25,479 nt of DNA from Cyclostephanos tholiformis (taxonomy: Eukaryota; Bacillariophyta; Thalassiosirophyceae; Thalassiosirales; Thalassiosiraceae): positions 1-25,479 of the forward strand of contig JALLPB010000085.1 of the NCBI GenBank assembly GCA_036939975.1, given 5' to 3'. The translations under genes and the position numbers were made by a program. The first letter of the stretch is position 1; every line of letters begins with the position of its first letter. Positions 1 to 9,500 of the stretch are shown in pieces. The notes under the pieces were generated by a model, which saw only the letters and a program-made list of their open reading frames with translations, did not search any database and was not told where the DNA came from.

Positions 1-27
1 AACATTTGTTACACAAGTTACACATTG

Positions 28-938
28 TTACAGTGAACTTTCTGGGCTCATGTCACTTTCCCACGCTGACCACTGCTCCACGATTGCTGGAAAGAGGCTC
101 TCAAGAATCATCTCGATCGTTGTCTTTCTGTCTACATTCACAGACTTTGTCTCAAGAGTCCCGGCTGGGCGTTTCTTGGATGTTTGTTGTGCTGGTTCCT
201 GTTTGACAAAGAACCAGGTGCCAATCTTCCCATCCCACCAAACTCCAGTGACAGGATCCTTCCGCGGGCGGGCCATTGCTGTGAGACACATAGCCTTGGT
301 GATGTGGCTCTTATGCTTGCACGTTCTCTGCGGTGATACCTCCCCAGGTACCAAGATGTACTTCGTGGTGACCTCAGAAAGATAGAACCACTTCTCATCA
401 ATGTCAACACGATCCATCATGTCACTGAACCAACCGTTTCACCAACAAAGCTGTGACAGTATGCCACACGGGCAGCCTGGTTTGTTTGTGTCAATAGGGG
501 CTTGATACAATTCCTTGATGTCTTTAGAAACCCCAACTTCAATGCTCGTTGGATAGTACTATATGGGACACCAACCTTGTTTGCAAGTGTCCGATAATTC
601 TTGCAAAAGTTGAAAGGTACTGCCTTCACACGGGCCTGCAGATCTTCAACTGAGATTCTCCGTGGAGCTCCTGCGCCCTTTCTGTGCTTTAAGCTCTTCA
701 TAAGATCTGTGTTCAATGAATTCATAATTTCTTTCTTGTGCTGTCTCCATATGTCACCAACATACCTTGGTGACACCCCCAACATGATTAAATCAGCAGC
801 AATTTTACTGTAGGCCCCAGCATTTAGGCGATCTGTTTCTGGGATAATGTACTTGCAGAGAGAAAGTGTAACCTGTAAGCGTATGTCTTCCTGTCGGCCA
901 GAAAGCTTCTTCCGACCACCTGCCATGGTGCTGCACAA
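28..938 (-). pseudogene. Tc1/mariner-type transposase, frameshifted and truncated
   Basis: Two overlapping minus-strand frames make up one broken transposase. The upstream frame (938 down to 417; an alternative start Met lies at 926) carries an N-terminal DNA-binding part with helix-turn-helix-like segments (for example VPYSTIQRALKLGF). The downstream frame (420 down to 28) begins at the catalytic core with the first acidic residue in VDIDEKWFYL. It then has blocks typical of stramenopile Tc1/mariner-like enzymes: AMARPRKDP, WDGKIGTWFFV, RPAGTLETKSVNVDR. The frames differ by one register just before the catalytic motif. Out-of-frame residues directly before the second Met (W-F-S-D) read as the natural continuation, so a small indel is likely. 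The second frame stops at 28 before the expected QQDNA-type second catalytic aspartate, which I cannot find in any frame to the left edge. The copy is therefore probably inactive. No terminal inverted repeats could be fixed, since the other end lies outside the window. Confidence 0.85.
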
Positions 939-1392
939 ATTTGTGGTTTGTGTGAGATTTTCGTGCTATCTACGCACACTGAGAGACAATTTTTGTCATT
1001 GGTTTTTGTAGTGCGCCATTTTTTTGACAACTGGGTGAAAAAAATAGGAGGAATTAAATCGCGGCGCGATTTTGCCATTTTCAGAAAAAGCCGATGCAAC
1101 TATTGGGTTCAGCGCAAAATTTAGCATTTTTTATGTACTTGAGCCATCCTCTGAAAATTAACACAGCCCTTAATCCAAGCAAAAAACAGCCAAAATACGA
1201 ATAATTGTGAATCAGAGGAGTACCTTAAGAACACTCTCTCAAAATAAAATACATTTTTAACATCACTGCCTGGCAGGGGGGGTCGGAAGTTCGAGGCTGA
1301 GGATATTCCGCGACTTGAAAAGAGGACGAGAGGGGGCGTCGTCTGCATTGTATCTCTCTATCTAATCCAAACCCCCAGCCAACAACAACAAC
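939..1392. other. Intergenic region between transposase remnant and HECT gene
   Basis: These 454 bases lie between the 5' end of the broken transposase and the start codon of the HECT gene. They should hold the right-hand end of the mobile element and the promoter and 5' leader of the HECT gene. I see AT-rich stretches, a 17-bp near-palindrome (1056-1072) and a CAACAACAACAAC leader directly before the HECT start. No supported gene is present, and the element boundary could not be placed. Confidence 0.6.
1056..1072. repeat. Short palindrome (8-bp arms, 1-nt centre)
   Basis: AAATCGCG and CGCGATTT form perfect inverted arms around a single G. It lies about 120 bp upstream of the transposase start and about 320 bp upstream of the HECT start. 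It could be a transcription-factor site or part of the mobile element end. The sequence alone does not decide. Confidence 0.5.
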
Positions 1393-4300
1393 ATGTTCAC
1401 TGAGGAATTGTCAGGAAATACAGCCAAGAAGAGGGCGGATGAAGCCAGGGCACGACGACAACGCGCCAAGAGAGAAAAGGAGGCAAAAGATCTACGGAAG
1501 CGGAACGAGTTGGATCGACAAAAGCAAGGAGCGACGACGGCAGTGGCCATCGCGGGGGGAGAATATTCCGTCGACGGCGTAGCTGTGAGAAATGATGCAG
1601 GCGCCGCCGCAGGAACTTCGTCACCTACCCCCATTAATCGTGTTGACAGCATCGGTTTTTCGGCGGTGGCAACTCAAACGACGCCCGCACCAGAGGCGCC
1701 TACCGCTGCCCAAAAGGCGGCCGAGCAGAGGAAACTACGCGCGGAGGCGCGGGCACGAGTGTCGGCGGCCATTTCAATCCAATCCCTCGTTCGATGCAAA
1801 CTGGTCGCGGCGAGGGCAAGGGATGATCAACGGCTGATATTCGATAAACGAATGTCCGACCTAATCACCCTGTCAAGTATGTTGAAGCAAGAATACGTCC
1901 CGCCCCCTGCAACTGTGTCGTCGATGACATCTCAATTCATATTCTTTGCATTACCAACTGTCATTCGCAAGCACCTTCGCAGTGGTGAAATGAAAGTCCA
2001 TTCTGGACCAATGGTCATGGAAAGAGGAGATCAATCACGATGGATGAAACTTGTTGAAAAATTGCTCCTACCCGGCCTATCCAGTGATGATATAGAGTTA
2101 GACCCGCTTCTTCCTTGGATGGAGTCTTGCGGGGGGGAAAGGCGTTTGCTAAAAGTTTTAGCTCTGTGTGTCACGAGCATTTCTACAAAGTGGATCGCCG
2201 AGAAACAGAATCCAACTAAAAGTTCCACCTGCACCAATGAGAGCAGCACCGACATTTGCTATCGTGCCGTCGATTCTTTGCTGCGAAAAATTCTCCGATT
2301 GAACGCGTCCGAGGAAATGTGTAGCTCTGGGAAATATATTGGCAGGGCGCGCGATGTAGTATATAAAATGTCCTGTTCCATGTTGATGCAACCAACAATC
2401 AATGGAAGCACTAATCTATCGGAGATGGCCTATTCGTGCGACCTTATATCTTCTCTCAGGTCGCTCCTCCTCTTTGGACCAACACGAGCAAATCTTCCGA
2501 TTCCCGTTGATGCTGGACGATTGCGTGAACATTGCGTGACGAACGACCAAAAAGACAGAGCTAGTATTTTGTTTCGATTGATCGTTGAATTGATCGCATC
2601 TATGGAGGTATATGGGACTGATCATATGTCACTGAATTCCCTTTGTTCGCGCTTCATTTCCGAGGTTATGGCAGTTCCTCTACTTACATGGAAAGTTCGG
2701 CCTGCATCTTATGAAGGCTTGATACATTATGACTCGAGAGAGGGGGCGAGGAAGATGCCTCAATTGGTCAGTTATATCCACAGATTCATCAATTTGCATG
2801 CCGATGATGTGTCAGTTGGGCGAATAGAAAATGTGCTAAACATGTCTGATGTCTCACTGACAACCTGTCCAGCCCCAGCTGTATTGTGCCTTCTTGCCAA
2901 TCTGATACAACTTGGGAAGATATGCGATGCAATAAATGGCGTGAATCGAATAGTCTTCCACTACAATGCAGCTGCAGAATATTTCAATTTTGTTGCCACT
3001 CTTATCGACTCCGCACCTTTAGGAACTTTTAGTTCACGGATGTCAGCGGTTGAATGGGTATATGCTGGGCCTACCTCAACCCCTATCGTGCTTTCTGATG
3101 TTGTCATTGAGCAGGCAGCGGCCATTCTCTCTGATTCGTATGCTCGCGTACTATTCACACGTGCGATTGATGACGATGAGCTGGATACAAAGAACGTGCT
3201 AAACACTAAGACAGAGAGAGACAGGAAGCACGAGAAGGATTTGGAAGATATCGGCATGTCATCGGCAACTTCCGTTGCAGCCAAGGAAGCCTTGGCCGAT
3301 CGGAACCGCAGTTTTTGGGAATCCAGCAAATGGGCTAAGAAGCTCACTTCATTATTATCAGGACCAGGAAATCATGTTCCGAACAAGTCGTCGGACTCAA
3401 GCAGAGGAGGGGTGATGTTGATGAACACATCGTCAATATCGAGACATTTGGCCAGCGGAAAGGGATATGCGACAGTTGATATGTTATCTTCTCAGGTTGT
3501 ATTTGGCGGAGAAACCAATGACTCTAACGCAAAAAAAAACCATCATGAATACAGTGTTTTGTTTTTTCTTGCACTATGTCGAGCATATGGCACGATAATC
3601 TCTCGATGGGGTGGTAACGGAAAGGAAGATTTAGTCAGGAGAGCCGAGAGATCGATAGATGATGCCAAACCTCGGAAGGAACTCGCATCGGCCAATATTG
3701 AACCCTGTGTCACAGCTCTCTTGAACGTGTTGTGCTTCTCAACAAGCGTCCTAGCGTCATCGTGGGCCATCATTCAATCTAATCCAAGAGTTGTATCCGA
3801 TCTCTATGCTGTCATCGACGTAAACAAGGGAGCATCACCCATCAGAACGATCAGCTCAGCTCCAACTTACAGACGCCTGCAGCACTCGCATTACGGAGCC
3901 TGTGATGGCAATGTCGGAGCAGCGGTGCTCTTGTTATTTATAACATGTATGGTACATACTCTAATCGTGACTGATGATGTCGATCTCGACATGGAGTGAG
4001 TGTTTTTATTTCTAATTGATCCCCCCTCATCCGCCGAAATACGTTAATTGCTGCCCTTTAACGTCTACGCAGGAAGCCGTTGCCCAAACACCAACTGCGG
4101 CGATGCATACTCTTGTTGAAGAAGCTTTTGTACCGCGCATGTTGCCTTGATGATATTCACGAAGCAACCAAAATTGGGCGAGGTCTTAATTCAAGCCACT
4201 TGGGTTTGACGTTGATATCAACTTCGGCAAAACTGCAAAACGACCTATACAATAGGTCTTCCCGGCGACTTCTTTGTGCCCCAAAGCTTTGGATTGAGGA

Positions 4301-5763
4301 CGGCCTCCTTGAACAAGATTTACGCAGATGCACGACACACAACGAATATAGCTCGTTACTCTTGACACCTGTGTGTCGACTTTGTCCATTTTTAATCTCG
4401 TTTAAGAGAAGGCTCCAACTCTTTGAGAGGATAGTAACAACGCATAGATCCGAGCTCCAAGGAAGTAACGACGAACGGAACTTGAAACCTGGGATCATGG
4501 TCAAAGTAATGCGAGGCAGAGTGCTAGAGGATGGTCTCGCTAGCCTGAATAAGCTTGGGCGCGATATGAGACAGCGTATCGTGGTTAGTTACATTAGTGA
4601 AGCAGGCGCACGGGAGACTGGCATTGATGTTGGTGGGCTCTTTAAGGAATTGTGAGTATTTAAAAATTTAAGGTCTCGGTGATGTGTTACTTACGCATTG
4701 TACGTCTGCTCATCCTTTTTCTTCGAATATGCCTGTTGGTGCCTAAGTTGGTCAGACTTATCAAGCATCGCATTCGATCCAAACTACGCTTTGTTCAAGA
4801 ATACTGAGGGAAATCAGATGTACCCCAACCCGGTTTCTAAGTTTGTTCATGGCTCCGATGACATCGTTCTATTTGAATTTCTTGGTAGGATCCTGGGCAA
4901 AGCGCTCTACGAAGGCAGTAAGTCGTCAAGATCACTTATACAATACTTTTGATTAGTTCGTCCTCTCATACTCTTATTGACCGTGACCGCTATCTGCAGT
5001 CACTATTCAACCTCAGTTTGCCCATCTCTTTCTATCATTTCTCAGGGGTGACCACACCTACCTGCATTTACTCACCGACCTCAGCACAATTGATCGTTCG
5101 CTTTATAGTAACCTCATGTTTCTCAAATCCTACGATGGAGATGTGTCAGACCTTTGTCTCACATTCACTGTCGCCAATGACGATTTCGGGGTTAGCGAGG
5201 TGCCACTCATTGCCAACGGAGCTAGTATTGAAGTCACAAATGAAAACAAACGGCGCTATATATACCTGATGGCAAAACACCATGTTAGTGACCGCATCAA
5301 AGAGCAGTCGGATGCCTTTACTCGGGGTCTGTGGGACGTAATTGAGCGGCCTTGGTTGCGATTATTCAATGAGCCTGAGCTGCAAGTTCTCATAAGTGGA
5401 GCATCGGACGGAAAGATTGACGTTTCCGACATGAAATCGAATGCAAGATACACTGGTGGCTACACTATGCTCGACAGGAATATCATTCGATTTTGGAATG
5501 TTGTTTCGTCGTTCAGTCCGAAGAATCAAGCTGACCTACTTCGTTTCGTAACCAGCTGCGAGCGCCCCCCCCCCTTGGGCTTTGCCAGCATGAATCCGAA
5601 ATTTACCATTCAACGGGTAGGAATCATGAGAGATGCCGAAAAGCTCCCAACGGCATCAACTTGTTTCAACACTTTAAAGCTCCCGACTTACAGCAGTGAG
5701 AAAGTACTCCGAGAAAAATTAATCTTTGCAATCAGTGCAGGTGCCGGATTCGAATTGACGTAA
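1393..5763 (+). CDS. HECT-type E3 ubiquitin ligase, UBE3C/UPL7/Hul5-like (4 exons, 1,371 aa)
   Basis: Exons are 1393-3995, 4073-4651, 4748-4917 and 5000-5763. Introns are 77, 96 and 82 bp, with donors GTGAGT, GTGAGT and GTAAGT; phases match at every joint. The product should accept ubiquitin from an E2 on a catalytic cysteine and pass it to substrates. The N-terminus is a basic, charged segment (residues 10-45) followed by an IQ-like motif at about 125-145 (AAISIQSLVRCKLVAARAR), the layout known for UBE3B/UBE3C-type ligases. The middle is long and poorly conserved. The HECT domain covers about 1020-1371: GIDVGGLFKEF is completed across intron 2, FDPNYALF and FLGRILGKALYEG follow, and GITIQPQFAHLFL is rebuilt across intron 3. 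The catalytic Cys is about residue 1339 in ASTCFNTLKLP. The C-terminus, GAGFELT, closely matches the GAGFELS ending of the UBE3C class. The start at 1393 gives the expected MF-plus-basic N-terminus. A run of 10 C lies inside the HECT coding region (5565-5574). Confidence 0.93.
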
Positions 5764-6539
5764 CTAGTTTAATCTTTCTCATGTTAAAATTAGGTCCTTC
5801 CTGCTTGCCCTGCTATCGTTTTCTCGGCTTTACACTCGGAATTCATTCGCTTTGATGATGAGGTTGAGTGGCAAGGAAGGCAAAATTGTTCTAAGCAACT
5901 AAACGGAATCCCATAAAGATAAGTGGGACTTCCTTTCTCAACAACTCGTCCAGTTAGCTGTTATTTCTTAGTTCCCCCTTTTTTCGTCCTTATCCACCTT
6001 CCAGGGCTTATTCCCTCGTAATTTGCGGCTGTCCGAGAAGGCAGCCTTCCTTCTGTCTTTGATGGCAATGAATAACTTGAGACTCTTAAACGACGTTCCA
6101 ACCACTATGTGTGTTGTTTTGATGATGATGTTTTCACTGCCGGATTCGTTTTGACATGAATATCTGTACCTCACTTCAAGGACCACCATCAGAGCGGCAA
6201 CATGATCTCCTCGCTCACTTCTGCCAAGTAATGGATTTGCATAGTAAAATTCGCAGAAAGGAAATTAAACCGATGATGACCGGGGAACTGCTTCTAGAAG
6301 TCGCGTCGCCAGCTCTGTCAATGCCTCTGTCAGGTGTTCAGGCCGAATGATTGCTATTGCCTCTGCGGGAGCAAGCGCCTAGGGGGCAGAGACGCAGAGA
6401 CGTAGATATTAATGTAATAATTTGAAAATGAATATGAGTTTAATCTAAAAAAACCTGAATTGATGCTGAATCAATGGGGGATTTGGTGGCCCACCATGTC
6501 ACGTTGATCTATAACGGGACAATACAGATGGTCAGACCG
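5764..6539. other. Convergent intergenic region (3' ends of HECT and kinesin genes)
   Basis: These 776 bases separate the stop codon of the HECT gene from the stop codon of the kinesin gene, so they must hold both 3' untranslated regions and polyadenylation sites. Two short open frames exist (6156-6350 plus, 64 aa; 5968-6189 minus, 73 aa). Neither shows a recognisable motif, and I do not call them as genes. Confidence 0.6.
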
Positions 6540-9500
6540 TCACCTACGATCGCTGTGTCTCTTACTTGATAGTTTGAATAGCTGGGCTCGTAAAGCACTG
6601 ATCTCTGAATCTCGTTCTTCCAACTTAACTTTGGAATTTGCCAGGACTCCAGCACAAATTTCCTCTGCTTTGTATCGAAGCTCCTTCTCGGTGGACAGCT
6701 CAACTGCAAATTGACGTTCGTATTTGGTGTCTCTTGGAGGGGTGCTGTGATAATCTTCCATTCTAGAAAAAGAATCTTGACGACCTGCGTTAGTTTTGAG
6801 TCTGTCCTTCGAATGGGTAATTGCATTTAAATTGGGAAACATCCCTCGTCCTTGTTCGTCATAATAGCATCTGCTAGATGATCGAAGAGAAAGGATTAAC
6901 TTGTTGGCATTTTCTAATTTTCTTTCCATCGCTGCAATAGCATCTTTATATCTCCTCTGATCCTCGAGCAGCTTTTTCTCCTTTGCTCGTAACTTTGATA
7001 ACCCATCATTAGCAATCGTTTTTAGACCAGTCATTTCAGAATGGACGAGCTGAATAGTCTCGGTGCAGGCTTCGATGGAACTTTTCAACGCTACATTTTC
7101 ATTCTACGACATAAGCGCAAAAGGAGAGTGTTGTTAAAAAAAGGGGAAAGGCGACTGTGTGCAGTGATACCCCGGGGAGTATTTTCTATCGAACTTACTT
7201 GCAGAGTTCGCATCGATATGTTATTTTGTTCGTTCTCTCGCATCAGGGCAGAGATACGTTCGTGCATGAGATGCTCTTCATTGTATCTCCCTGTGATTTC
7301 AAATGGTACATTATTACTGGACAGCTGGCTGTCCTGATCATACTGGGATCTAATCATTTCAATCAATTGCCGGTTTTCTTCTTTTAGACGATTCAATTCG
7401 CCAACAGATTCTTCAGCAATGTCCATAAGACTACGCAATTGATCGAGCTCTTCCTTCATTAAATTCTTTTCTTCTTTATGATTGAAAGCTTCTTTGCTGA
7501 CCGAGTTTAACTCCCCTTGAATTAGATTTAGCTTCTCTTCGGCATTATGAATTTTCAATGATGTACATTTTTCTACGTTTTCCATCCGCCTCTTTAGATT
7601 GGCATTCTCTGCTTCCTTCGTTGAGAGATCAAGTCGGAGGCGAGATAACTCTTCGTTCTCGCGGTCTAAAACGTAGTTAGCCTTGAACTCCTCAAGACGT
7701 GTTGTGTAATCTTCTCGTAGCCTCTCAATACGTTGCTTCATAACATCAACTGTCTTTGCTCCGATTTTTACAACTTTATCGTTGAGTTGTGCTTTCTCTT
7801 CGTGATAAGTAGTAAGGGACGCATTCAACCTTGAAATCTCCCGGTCACGTTCAACCATCTGCGACTTGATATATTCGTATTCTCTAGATAGTTTCTCATT
7901 GTTTTTCAGTGCTGCATTGTAACTAGTCAGAAGCACTTGGTGTGCATTCTTTTCGTTTGCCAGTTCACTTTTCAAGCCTTCAACCTCCTTGGCCAGAGTC
8001 TCACTGGCAGAAACAGCTTCTTCACAAAGTTTTTCGGATTCAACTCTCTCTGATTTCATCTGGGTCTGAGATTCTTGCGACAACCTCAATAGATGCTCAA
8101 GCTCCTGCAATCTCGCCTCGAGGAGGAGGACATTATTCTGTGATTCTTTCAGCTTCATTAAGCCATCATGTGATTGTGATAGGAGATTTCTGATAATGTC
8201 TAGGCGAATTTCGTGTTGATTTTCGTTGAGAACTATTGATCTGTCGGCGCTAATGTGAAGAAGTTCATCCAATCGACCAAAGAAGGCAGAGGATGATTGC
8301 TGACTGTTATATGAATCCATCAACTTTTCCTTCAAACGCTCAATATTTGACTCTAGGGACGCAGGCGCATAAGCTCTTGCTTCGACATGGTCTTTTTGAA
8401 CGTTCTGCACTGAGAAAAACAATTCTGATATCTTTTCTTGGGCATGTTCGATTTCTCTCGACAAAACGTCCCTCTCAGTCTGAGACGAATTCAACTGAGA
8501 CTCAAGCTTAATGAGCAATGATTCTCGTTTTCTACTCGCATCCTCAAGAGCCTCATATGTCTGAGACCGAAGCCTCGATGATGCGACACCGGAGGTTCGG
8601 GTCTCGCCGACCTCGTTCATAATTGATCGGATTTTTGATAGGAACGCGTCTGCCTCGATCTTTTCCTTGCTCAGTGACTGAACTTTCTCTATGAGAGAAC
8701 TAATTTGATCATCAGGGAATACATGCTTCGGATTTTCCATGAGCGCATGGCAAACACAATTACCGTCTTTCGGTTGAGATGACCTTTCCAATAAATACAT
8801 TTCTTCATCAGCAACCATCGATGCGTTTTCGAGGGCGGTGGAGTCGGCGACGGCAGTGGTGGCGGCCTCATTTTCATTTGCGTCGCTGGTGGCCAGCATG
8901 TCTGCCGTAGAATTATCAGAAATAAATTTTTCTTCCGTCAGTTTGACTACCAAGGTGTCAATTTCATTTTTGAATGACTCAAGGATGGCGTATGTTGGAG
9001 ATGATGGTACATCAAAAGTATTCAGTCGAGACGACAAGTGAGTGTTTGAATGTTGTGCAGAATCACCAAAAAAGCTGTCCTGACCCCTGGCTGACACTAA
9101 AGGTTCTTCCGAGTCTATGGAATCGAGTGAAAGTATCATGCTTGATGGCGCTACATTCGACCTTTCCACAAAGATTGACTCGTCGGCTCTCGAGGCATTT
9201 CTTCCACTAGATTGGTTATGGTCGGCAGATGGATCCTCGTCTTCAACTTGCAAGTGTAGCTTATTGGCCGGCAAATCGATTCGTGGATGAGGTTCTGGGG
9301 ATTCAGCTTTGTGTAAGGTGTCGTCGTTTGATCTAGTAGACCTAGCATCTTCGCGTTCGATGCCATAGTGAAGCTTATCTAGTTGCTTTCTCTCAAGCTG
9401 CCCAAGCCTGTCATTATTTTCGGAATGGTTGGTGCGGAAATTCTGACGGAATGGACTCGGACTCACTCCTTCGGATGAGTCAATGGAGCTTCCGTCATTT

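Noticed and set aside
960..1110. Possible terminal inverted repeat of the mariner-like element
   Set aside because: The opposite end lies outside the window, so no inverted match can be tested; a TA next to GTGCGCCATTTTTTT is suggestive only.
5968..6350. Small open frames of 73 aa (minus) and 64 aa (plus) between the HECT and kinesin genes
   Set aside because: Short, without recognisable features, overlapping each other on opposite strands, and located where two 3' untranslated regions are expected.
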